Of a stretch of 64,000 nucleotides of DNA, positions 43,360-49,799 are shown piece after piece. Within the stretch, counting starts at the first letter, position 1. Every line of letters begins with the position of its first letter. Source of the DNA: Pyrinomonadaceae bacterium (GTDB lineage Bacteria; Acidobacteriota; Blastocatellia; Pyrinomonadales; Pyrinomonadaceae). A program made the translations under genes and the position numbers. The notes beneath the pieces are model-generated. The model worked only from the letters and a program-made list of their open reading frames with translations. It did no database searches and was not told the origin of the DNA. The stretch is from assembly GCA_014380365.1 (NCBI GenBank), contig JACMJZ010000025.1, positions 372,001-436,000 on the forward strand. Direction: 5' to 3'.

Positions 43360-43448
43360 GTGTTATCTTGCCTTAGCCGTAAGGCAACACGTTGGCTGCC
43401 AATCCAATCTCGCCGGTTCTCCAAAATCAACGAGACAGGTTGGCAGCC
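43360..43448. repeat. Two consecutive hairpins
   Basis: GTGTT..TTGCCTTA/TAAGGCAA..AACAC (43360-43390, loop GCCG) and GGCTGCCAA/TTGGCAGCC (43394-43402 with 43440-43448) fill the gap between the 52-residue gene and the toxin gene; CTTTT follows the second hairpin on the plus strand. The second may end transcripts from either side. Confidence 0.6.
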
Positions 43449-43455
43449 GTCGCTT

Positions 43456-43872
43456 TTAGAATATCCAATCATCACTAACCTCGATCTTAATCAAGGGCTT
43501 TTCAATTCCCAGTTCAGTCAATAACTGATCAAAACTGCCATCGTCTATTGCGGTGTTAAGTTGCCTTCGCATTCCCGGTCGTCTACGCGAAATGTTTAGC
43601 ACGATCACCGCTGGCTCACTCGGATTGATGCAGTAAGAAATGGATACTGAACGGAGCGGAAGCTTGTAGATAACATTAAAGAGGCCGACCAAAGCCCACC
43701 TCGGATCACACGGACACTGTGAGAGTGTTGTGTCGAGGGCTTGATCGACCTCTCTTAAGGTCATCACCGCAGGGTGTTGATTTTGGCCAGCGGCGAGACA
43801 CGCTCGCGCTCTTTCGCGTATTTCTCGATACGATCTCTCCGCTGGTTGAGTCCACTCAAGGATATAAGCCAT
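43456..43872 (-). CDS. RelE/ParE-like toxin candidate
   Basis: 138 residues, longer than the usual 90-110. The middle stretch RWALVGLFNVIYKLPLRSVS and the following YCINPSEPAVIVLNISRRR fit the strand-rich core of the RelE/ParE fold, though identity is weak. It lies 27 bases downstream of a Phd-like gene in antitoxin-first order, which is the stronger argument. A C-terminal extension with SDDWIF is of unknown use. Confidence 0.55.
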   Translation of the reverse strand: MAYILEWTQPAERSYREIRERARACLAAGQNQHPAVMTLREVDQALDTTLSQCPCDPRWALVGLFNVIYKLPLRSVSISYCINPSEPAVIVLNISRRRPGMRRQLNTAIDDGSFDQLLTELGIEKPLIKIEVSDDWIF

Positions 43873-43899
43873 TGTACGAGGTTTAGCGACCCCGAATCG

Positions 43900-44244
43900 T
43901 TATTTGGGGCGCTTGTTACCCCCTTTCTTTGGTGTTCCACGAACTTCTGTGTCGGGTTTGGTGTTGCCGCTCTGTGAGCCACGCAGGGCCGCCACTAAAG
44001 CCACTCTGTCTTCTTCCGTGAAGATTGATTCTAGGGTAGCCAAGAGCGCGTTCCTTTCTTTCTGCATTTCCAAAAACTGGTCAATACTCAGAATTACCGC
44101 AAGGGGCCTGTCATCGTCCTGGATAACCCAAGTCTTATCCAAGCTCTGAAGTTTCCCCGCGTTTAGAGTGCGGAGCTTGCTGACTCCGACGTATTGGACA
44201 TTGGGGTCAATGACGGGGATTCCCTTTGTCTCGTTATTTAGCAT
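43900..44244 (-). CDS. Phd/YefM-like antitoxin candidate
   Basis: 114 residues. YVGVSKLRTLNAGKLQSLDK followed by TWVIQDDDRPLAVILSIDQF is the Phd/YefM pattern: a strand-helix DNA-binding N-domain and the conserved xPLAVxLS strand. The C-terminus is basic and disordered (KKGGNKRPK), where the toxin would bind. An AAAGGA ribosome-binding site precedes the ATG, and a good promoter lies about 75 bases upstream. Confidence 0.75.
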   Translation of the reverse strand: MLNNETKGIPVIDPNVQYVGVSKLRTLNAGKLQSLDKTWVIQDDDRPLAVILSIDQFLEMQKERNALLATLESIFTEEDRVALVAALRGSQSGNTKPDTEVRGTPKKGGNKRPK

Positions 44245-44319
44245 AGGCGTCCTTTTCCTTTCATGTGTTGGAGGGGTTGTCTGTCAGTCGAATCTCGTAA
44301 TTCCCCGTTTCGGTTGCCA

Positions 44320-44349
44320 AGAATACTCTTTCGACCTCTCTCTTGTCAA
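44320..44349 (-). promoter_or_regulatory. Sigma-70 type promoter of the TA pair
   Basis: On the minus strand TTGACA (44349-44344) and TATTCT (44325-44320) are spaced by 18 bases and point at the Phd-like gene. The bases around the -35 (TGTCAAGCGAAAT on the plus strand) recur at 46583-46595. Confidence 0.65.
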
Positions 44350-44362
44350 GCGAAATCTGTCA

Positions 44363-44410
44363 TTGACTTTCGATTATGCTGTCTATATACTGTCAGTATG
44401 TTGTACATAC
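44363..44410 (+). promoter_or_regulatory. Strong promoter with overlapping palindromic operator
   Basis: TTGACT (44363-44368) and TATACT (44386-44391) with a 17-base spacer form a near-consensus promoter reading toward the transposase. The perfect palindrome GTATGTTGTACATAC (44396-44410) covers the expected start of transcription and looks like a repressor site, perhaps for the Phd-like protein or the island's Xre regulator. Confidence 0.75.
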
Positions 44411-44451
44411 CTTGTCACGTGCTACACAGTAACAGAACGGCTAAAAATAAT

Positions 44452-44489
44452 AAAGCCCTGCGGCTGCGCTAACAGCTACAGGGCTTTTT
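44452..44489 (+). terminator. Intrinsic terminator in the transposase leader
   Basis: AAAGCCCTG (44452-44460) pairs with CAGGGCTTT (44479-44487), with an inner GCTG/CAGC stem, and is followed by further T. It lies between the strong promoter and the transposase ATG, so it could attenuate transposase expression. Confidence 0.8.
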
Positions 44490-44568
44490 GAAAATCAAAC
44501 GCGATTGCTCACGTCCGATCTCGCAAATCCATTGTGAGCAATCCCCGAACAAAAAGCAAGGAGTCACA

Positions 44569-45834
44569 ATGGACGCCAGAGAACAAAAAGCACTTGAGAT
44601 AGCGGCAACAACGAAACTGGTTCGCGGTGGAGATGTTTGGATGGTTCCATCTCAATCAGGACGCGGGAAGTACACGGTAAATCCCGACCCGGAATCGCCG
44701 CGATGCACTTGTCCCGACTTTGAGTGTAGGCAATTGCGTTGCAAGCACATCTTCGCGGTAGAGTACACCATCCGTCGGGAATACAAAGATGATGGTCAGA
44801 CTCAGACCGTAACCGAAACTGTCACTGTTAAGAAAACTTACCGCCAGGACTGGCCCGCTTACAACGCCGCACAAGTAAACGAAAAGGATCAGTTTCAAAA
44901 GCTACTACATGATCTGTGCAAAGGTATCGGTGAGCCTTCACAGAAAATGGGACGCCCGCGCTTACCGTTTGAGGATATGATTTTCAGCGCGTGTTTCAGA
45001 GTTTACTCGACCGTCTCAGGACGCCGATTCATGAGCGACCTTCGGGACGCCAAAGCTAAAGGTCATATCTCACAACTCCCCTGCTACAACTCACTTTTTA
45101 ATTACTTCGAGAATGAAGCGTTGACGCCTTATCTCGAAATGTTGATCGAAGAAAGCAGCTTGCCTCTTACTGCTATCGAGTCTGACTTCGCGGTTGATTC
45201 GTCCGGATTTTCAACGTGTCGCTTTGTTCAATGGGTGGACGCGAAATATACCAACCCCAAGTTGATGACGAAGCGCGAATGGGTCAAGGTTCATCTAATG
45301 TGCGGTGTCAAAACTAACGTGGTTACTGCTGTGAAGATCACTGATCGCTACTCAGGCGATAGCCCGCAGTTCAAGGAGCTAGTAGACGCTACCGCCAAGA
45401 ATTTTGTTATGCAGGAAGTGTCAGCGGATAAAGCCTACTTGTCGGCTCAGAATCTTCAAACCGTAGTAGACCATGCGGCCATGCCTTATATCCCGTTCAA
45501 GTCGAACAGCGCATCCGAGTGGGGCGGTCTGTCAGGAAAGCGAGGACAGGACACAAACGCGAAGTGGCGACGTAAGAGCAAGCTTTGGCGTCAGATGTAC
45601 CACTACTACGAATTTAACCAGCAATGGTTCTTCCAGCAGTATCACAAGCGAAGTAATGTTGAATCTACATTCAGCATGATCAAAGCGAAGTTTGGCCATA
45701 GCCTCAGAAGCAAAACCAAGACAGCGCAGATCAACGAAGCATTGTGCAAGGTCTTGGCCCACAACATTTGCTGCTTAATTCAGTCGATGTTTGAGTTGAA
45801 TGTAAAACCGGAATTTTGGAGTGAAACAGCATAA
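44569..45834 (+). CDS. SWIM zinc-finger DDE transposase
   Basis: 421 residues from ATG 44569 with AAGGAG upstream. The N-terminal SWIM finger shows CxCxnCxH: Cys46, Cys48, Cys58 and His60. A DDE catalytic domain of the IS4/DDE_Tnp_1 type follows: Asp210 in FAVDSSGF, Asp287 in VSADKAY and Glu365 in RSNVESTFSMIK. All three acidic residues are present, so it may be active. I find no convincing inverted repeats immediately flanking this gene, so it may either act on the island ends or be a degenerate IS. Confidence 0.88.
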   Translation: MDAREQKALEIAATTKLVRGGDVWMVPSQSGRGKYTVNPDPESPRCTCPDFECRQLRCKHIFAVEYTIRREYKDDGQTQTVTETVTVKKTYRQDWPAYNAAQVNEKDQFQKLLHDLCKGIGEPSQKMGRPRLPFEDMIFSACFRVYSTVSGRRFMSDLRDAKAKGHISQLPCYNSLFNYFENEALTPYLEMLIEESSLPLTAIESDFAVDSSGFSTCRFVQWVDAKYTNPKLMTKREWVKVHLMCGVKTNVVTAVKITDRYSGDSPQFKELVDATAKNFVMQEVSADKAYLSAQNLQTVVDHAAMPYIPFKSNSASEWGGLSGKRGQDTNAKWRRKSKLWRQMYHYYEFNQQWFFQQYHKRSNVESTFSMIKAKFGHSLRSKTKTAQINEALCKVLAHNICCLIQSMFELNVKPEFWSETA

Positions 45835-46205
45835 AACGACAATGATCTTGACTGAGAGAAGAAAAGGCCTACAATGAGCCCGAGAAAGTTTTCCACAACC
45901 AAGTTCCGCTATATTGTGGAGCCTGAGTTAGTAAGCACTATTTATTGAAACGTCTTGTGGTTTTGGAGGATTCTGAATGAAGTAGTTACTTGGGGGCTTG
46001 AGGTCCCAAAACGACGAAAGCGTCGGCTCCACCCGACGCAATCGCTCGAAACCTAAAAGATTATGTCCGTATCCTGTATATCGCCACCGAAAGGTGACGC
46101 TGGTTTCTTCTGCATTCTACCAGCCTCGCCTGAAGTGTCAAGCTCTAATTTTAGGAGGACTACTACTAATAGTAGAGGGGACGTGTGTACGTCCCCTCCC
46201 CTTGG
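45835..46205 (+). ncRNA. Structured, apparently noncoding segment with alternative hairpins
   Basis: No gene is evident. Perfect hairpins crowd this stretch: CGACG/CGTCG (46012-46025) and GCGTCGG/CCGACGC (46020-46039) overlap and exclude each other; then CACC-GAAA-GGTG (46085-46096), GCTGGT/ACCAGC (46099-46124), CTACTA/TAGTAG (46160-46175) and AGGGGACGT/ACGTCCCCT (46176-46197). The density, a GNRA tetraloop and the alternative pairing suggest a structured RNA just before two tRNA-like elements. It matches no RNA family I can name. Confidence 0.4.
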
Positions 46206-46278
46206 GGTAGGGATGGCAAACGGTGAGCCGCTGCGATCGGCAATCGTAGTTTAGCGGGTTCAACTCCCGTCCCTACCT
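46206..46278 (+). tRNA. tRNA-like element with a 9-nt anticodon loop
   Basis: A cloverleaf can be drawn: acceptor GGTAGGG/CCCTACC (46206-46212, 46271-46277), a three-pair D-stem GGC/GCC with GG in its loop, anticodon stem CTGCG/CGTAG, a four-base variable region, and a T-arm GCGGG/CCCGT with loop TTCAACT. Deviations: A instead of U at position 8, and the anticodon loop is nine bases (ATCGGCAAT) unless two extra pairs form. No CCA is encoded. If T at 46237 is U33, the anticodon is CGG (Pro). It may be a degenerate or recoding tRNA. Confidence 0.5.
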
Positions 46279-46287
46279 TTCAAATGC

Positions 46288-46361
46288 GGGGTTTTAGTTT
46301 GGTGGCTAAAGCACTCGGCCCTTGGGCTGAGCGTTACGGGCTTTTAACCCCGTAAACCCCA
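46288..46361 (+). tRNA. tRNA-like element with an 8-nt anticodon loop
   Basis: Nine bases after the first one: acceptor GGGGTTT/AAACCCC (46288-46294, 46354-46360), U8 present, D-stem GTTT/AAGC with loop GGTGGCTA, anticodon stem CTCGG/CTGAG, variable region of four bases, T-stem ACGGG/CCCGT. The anticodon loop is eight bases (CCCTTGGG) and would give UGG (Pro) with G37 if U33 is 46322. The T-loop is eight bases and lacks TTC, so function is doubtful. Confidence 0.45.
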
Positions 46362-46834
46362 CTTTTTGATGCCCAGCCCGCAAAGACAGGGCACCAAAAC
46401 TGATTAAACATGTAATAGCCGGGAAGTTCCACAGTATGTACCGAGTGACCTGTTTTATGCAAATAAGTGAAACATATATTTGCTGGTCCCTTACGCGAAA
46501 AAAGCCGCCCCGCGCGACGTGGCGCGAGCGACTTGCAGCCAAGCAGAGTAACCGAATCGAATAATCACACTCGGCGAACACCGTGTCAAGCGAAATGTTG
46601 AAGTATCGCTTTAATAGTTATTACATTTTCCGCAGACCTGTGGAAAACTCTCGGGGCTTAGTAGTTGTCCTGCCAAAAAAACTCCTGTGTTGCTGGGGTG
46701 AGGACAATGACGCCCTTATTTACTTCTTTATTGGCTTTTTTAAGGTTTTCCCCTATACTCCGCGTGCCTTATCCCAACACCTTTTCGTTCAGGCAAGATA
46801 CAGACTCTCGCGGGTCCCTCGTGTTTCTTAATCT
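46362..46834. other. Noncoding stretch before the HExxH gene, with second 23-nt copy
   Basis: No supported gene in 473 bases. The 23-base sequence beginning GTTGCTGGGGTGAGG lies at 46689-46711 on the plus strand and is identical to the minus-strand sequence at 42351-42329. Unlike that copy it has no flanking stem. A promoter-like TTGACA (minus strand, within 46583-46595) is also present. Confidence 0.6.
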
Positions 46835-47692
46835 ATGTCCGAAATGTTCAAAGAGTTCGAGCCGAGGTTTAAGAAATTCACGAGCTGTCTTTGGATGGGC
46901 CTGACGTGTCTCTCTGTTGGAATAGGAGTACTACAAACCGAGTGGTTTTTTACTCGATGGGACCGCCCATCACACGAGGAAGTCTTAAAAGTGATGGACG
47001 AAGATGAAGCTGAGGAAAGGAAAATTGCCGATCAGTACATTAAGGCTAGGGGTAAGTTGCCAACGACGGGAATTCTCATCAGTGAAAACTTTAGTGCAAC
47101 CTCGGAGGGCATGCTAGTTAAAGCCCTAAAAGATTTATTGGATGACGAGGCACTGCAAGCGGCGATTCGACAAGATTTTGGCCGGTCCTTCCATGACGTA
47201 AACGCTATTGTCTTTCCGGCTTGGGAAGCAATTCATGATAAAGCCGTTTTCGGGTTCACTGATGTTGGTCGAGATGCCGCCCTCATCGCTTCGCGACAGG
47301 TTTTCGCAGCCGGTTTCACTGTCCACGACCGACACAATCAGCCCCAGGCAACTATAGACGGAGTTCCGCGGATTGGCATTGATCGGGAGGCTTTATACGA
47401 TCAGGATACCGTGAAGCTTACTCTGTTTCATGAACTGTTTCACGCGATGAATGTACCAAAGCATGAACCTCCCTGGTACACCGTTATGCAAAACGATCTG
47501 GTGTATTGTGACGAGTATCGAGATTACGTAAAGAGATTCGGATTCAAGTACGACAGAGAGCGGAATATATGGATAGTGACTGCTATTCCGATGTTGTTCT
47601 TTTTGTACTTGCTGATTCGGCACCTCTGGTGGGTATGGCTGAGAAATTTATGGTTTACGCGGTTGCGGCGCCGGGTTGGCGCCGCAAGTTAG
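46835..47692 (+). CDS. Membrane protein with HExxH metallopeptidase motif
   Basis: 285 residues, two membrane segments (about 16-36 and 247-265) enclosing a soluble domain that holds His199-Glu200-x-x-His203 (LTLFHELFHAM). Glu227 in YCDEYRDY, 24 residues further on, is a candidate third zinc ligand. This is a gluzincin-like arrangement, but I recognise no named family. The C-terminus is basic (RLRRRVG). It ends three bases before a convergent membrane-protein gene. Function unknown; a membrane protease or toxin-like peptidase is possible. Confidence 0.72.
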   Translation: MSEMFKEFEPRFKKFTSCLWMGLTCLSVGIGVLQTEWFFTRWDRPSHEEVLKVMDEDEAEERKIADQYIKARGKLPTTGILISENFSATSEGMLVKALKDLLDDEALQAAIRQDFGRSFHDVNAIVFPAWEAIHDKAVFGFTDVGRDAALIASRQVFAAGFTVHDRHNQPQATIDGVPRIGIDREALYDQDTVKLTLFHELFHAMNVPKHEPPWYTVMQNDLVYCDEYRDYVKRFGFKYDRERNIWIVTAIPMLFFLYLLIRHLWWVWLRNLWFTRLRRRVGAAS

Positions 47693-47694
47693 AT

Positions 47695-48258
47695 TTAAGA
47701 ATGAGTCGAGGTTTTTAACCGATACTGATGTTGGTGCGATCTGGCACTTCCTAACGAAGAGATAGCAAATCCCAGCAAGCTGAAAATTGCCACCAGAGCT
47801 AAGGCGTCAAACCAACTGGCACCGATGAACGTATTCGACAACCAAGTGAGTCCGGCAAGACCCGTGTTCGTTCGTATCTGACTCGTAAATTTCCACCAGT
47901 GGTAAACGGCGTATGCAATCCCCGCGAAAAACAGAACTGCCGAGAAACCTTGATGCTTTTCTCGTAAAATCCAGAGGGCGGCGGTTGCCGTTACGAGCAA
48001 GATTGATATGACGAACTGAGGGCTTTCCGCAACGTTCCAATCGACGCTGACGATGCTTGATGTTCCAATTCGCGCCCAAATCAAATCCCACAAGAACCAG
48101 CCCGCATACACTGCCGAAGCGACTGTTGTGATTACTTTGAGGATTAGGCTGCCGTTAGTGCCGTTGCGGCTCGCTTTGAGTTGGTCCAAGCGTCTTTGGA
48201 TCACACCCGCGATCTCAACGTACCGACGACCATTTGCTGTGGTCTTGATCTTGGCCAT
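47695..48258 (-). CDS. Hypothetical four-helix membrane protein
   Basis: 187 residues. A short soluble N-terminus (AGVIQRRLDQLKASRNG) precedes four hydrophobic segments at about 43-62, 80-98, 103-120 and 146-166. No family recognised. Its gene converges with the HExxH membrane protein, the stops being two bases apart, and both are confined to the island. The ATG at 48258 has AGGTAATTT upstream, a weak ribosome-binding site. Confidence 0.65.
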   Translation of the reverse strand: MAKIKTTANGRRYVEIAGVIQRRLDQLKASRNGTNGSLILKVITTVASAVYAGWFLWDLIWARIGTSSIVSVDWNVAESPQFVISILLVTATAALWILREKHQGFSAVLFFAGIAYAVYHWWKFTSQIRTNTGLAGLTWLSNTFIGASWFDALALVAIFSLLGFAISSLGSARSHQHQYRLKTSTHS

Positions 48259-49000
48259 GGGGAAATTACCTCCGAAAAAAGAATTACGAGGACAACTGCC
48301 TCTCAGTTCGCTTAAAAAGCAAGCGGAGTGCCGTTAAGAGACAAAGCCTCGCTGTTGGGCCAAATACAGTGAAATGGCCCCAATTTGCCATAAAATGTTC
48401 GGTCGGGGAGTTATGGGTTAGTGCTTTCAGTACGTTATTGGATGCCCGACGATCTGAAAAACTTCACGACCGGAAAGTCCGGTCAGAAATCCCGTGGAAG
48501 ACCGGTCTGACTAACCAATTTCTGCCAATGTGAATTGTGAAGCTTGCGTAGGGACCAGCAAGGATAACCCCTACAAAAGCTACATGATTCACGGTGGAAA
48601 CACAACGGTAAAAAGTTACGAGCGTCCAGCAAAACTGCTAGTTTATAGTCCGGTCAACCGCGCCTGTCAATAGCCTTGTGATGAAAATCCTTAAGAAAAC
48701 CTTAAAAAGACACCATAACAGAACATTATGACGTGAATTACGGCGATTTGTGGCAAAAAGCCGCAACTTCTCCCGTGAAGTCCAAGTCCAGCCCGCCCCG
48801 GCACCGCCCTCCGGGCCGGCGCGACACCCTCTCTCAACGAAGTGCCTCAGATGAAATCCGGTAGATGTGAGATCGAAAACTTTGACGCGCTCACCTCCGC
48901 CGGAAATCCCGACAACATTGAGGGTCTGGACGGGGCCGCGCCACCATTTTTTGTCTGATGAAGTGACGGGCAGCTTGCCTGAGAAGACCAGAGAGCGCGC
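48259..49000. other. Noncoding right portion of the island with long hairpins
   Basis: I see no credible gene in these 742 bases. GACCGG/CCGGTC (48468-48484) forms a tight hairpin, and a second GACCGG copy (48499-48504) could pair with CCGGTC instead. A long broken stem runs from 48530 to 48592: GTGAAT/ATTCAC, AGCTT/AAGCT and GTAGGG/CCCTAC. A degenerate copy of the end motif (TTGCCTGAGAAGAC) lies at 48975-48988. Confidence 0.55.
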
Positions 49001-49146
49001 CTGCCCAAAAAGTCCGGCTGGAAAATCAGTCTGCCCAAAAAGTCAGCTCGGAAACCGACTTATTAGGCAAAGCCTGACCTCTGGGCTTTGCCTAATAAGT
49101 CGATTTCGGAAGCGACTTTTGGGCAGACTGATTACTTTTTGGGCAG
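49001..49146. repeat. Right end: six motif copies in a near-perfect long palindrome
   Basis: CTGCCCAAAAAGTC at 49001 and 49031 (plus), TTGCCTAATAAGTC at 49057-49070 (minus) and 49088-49101 (plus), CTGCCCAAAAGTC at 49114-49126 (minus) and CTGCCCAAAAAGTA at 49133-49146 (minus). Bases 49027-49074 and 49083-49130 are imperfect reverse complements, so about 48 bp can pair around TGACCTCT. The outermost copy encodes the last residues of the gene ending at 49132. Confidence 0.85.
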
Positions 49147-49575
49147 CATGTTTAGGAGCGCAGTAAAAAGCGAGGTTACTTCCGACATCGCATCGTGAAA
49201 GAAGCTGGGTGCCAGCCCATAGCGATCAAGGCCAAAAAGAAAAGTTAACCAGAACAGGATCGCCCATAGTGATTCGGCAATGAATCGACCTAACCCATGA
49301 ATCGGAGGTTCGGCGTTGTCTCGATCGGTATCCGTTCTTCTTTCAGCGAGTATCGAGTCGAGTATGAACCGGAAGCCATCCGCATAAAACGACATTGCAA
49401 GTCGTAGCTGTCGGGCATAGACCTGAGGGGTCGTTTGAGACAAAACACTCAAAACTATGCCACTAGAAAATACGGCAATTGATCTGGCAAGTAGCGGAAT
49501 CCACAATAAAAACGCGACTACAGCCCAAATTACCAGGGTCAAAACCAATACAACTCGTTCGATTAGCCAAACCAT
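49132..49575 (-). CDS. Hypothetical membrane protein whose 3' end lies in the island end repeat
   Basis: 147 residues with hydrophobic segments at about 5-28, 33-48 and 100-118. No family recognised. The last codons (MLPKK and stop) are supplied by the outermost island repeat (CTGCCCAAAAAGTAA), so the original C-terminus may have been replaced by the insertion. The start at 49575 is the only ATG near the N-terminus. It may be a host gene or the first gene of a second element. Confidence 0.6.
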   Translation of the reverse strand: MVWLIERVVLVLTLVIWAVVAFLLWIPLLARSIAVFSSGIVLSVLSQTTPQVYARQLRLAMSFYADGFRFILDSILAERRTDTDRDNAEPPIHGLGRFIAESLWAILFWLTFLFGLDRYGLAPSFFHDAMSEVTSLFTALLNMLPKK

Positions 49576-49686
49576 AATCGTGGACTATGAGACGCGACAC
49601 GCGAGGGCCGTCAAGCTGCTAAAGTGGAAAGAGGTAGAACCCTGGCCTTATATCACTTAAGCAACCATAAATAAAGGGCGTCACTT

Positions 49687-49738
49687 GACCTCTGACCTCC
49701 TGACCTCTGAGAGGTCAGAGGTCGGGGGTCAAGAGGTC
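49687..49738. repeat. Heptamer repeat array with inverted partner, GACCTCT type
   Basis: GACCTCT, GACCTCC and GACCTCT (49687-49708, one base of slip) are followed directly by AGAGGTC, AGAGGTC, GGGGGTC and an AAGAGGTC unit (49710-49738). The whole is nearly palindromic. AGAGGTCA is also present in the island's end sequence. Confidence 0.88.
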
Positions 49739-49799
49739 CCTGACGCAGACGTCAGGGGCCCCAGGATGCGATGTCTAGGAAGCGGTGCTCACCTTGCGG

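Larger units (their letters stand above)
42136..49084. mobile_element. Accessory island bounded by 28-bp inverted repeats
   Basis: A 28-base sequence at 42136-42163 recurs inverted at 49057-49084 with one mismatch. Its inner 17 bases (GCTTTGCCTAATAAGTC) occur a third time in direct orientation at 49085-49101. Short motifs related to the end of this sequence are repeated inside both ends. Content between them differs from the surroundings: small regulators, a toxin-antitoxin pair, a DDE transposase, tRNA-like elements, structured noncoding stretches and membrane proteins of unknown role, with sequence visibly less GC-rich. No integrase, relaxase or replication gene was recognised, and no target duplication is clear. 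Confidence 0.65.

Noticed and set aside
46063-46254. 63-codon plus-strand frame before the tRNA-like elements
   Set aside because: Made up of consecutive hairpins and the start of a tRNA-like structure; no protein similarity.
48847-49038. Short minus-strand frame at the right end of the island
   Set aside because: It runs through the end-motif copies and shows no protein-like composition.
42136-49084. Tn7-like or CRISPR-associated transposon
   Set aside because: Only the repeated end motifs are reminiscent; no TnsA, TnsB, TnsC, TniQ or Cas proteins are encoded in the island.
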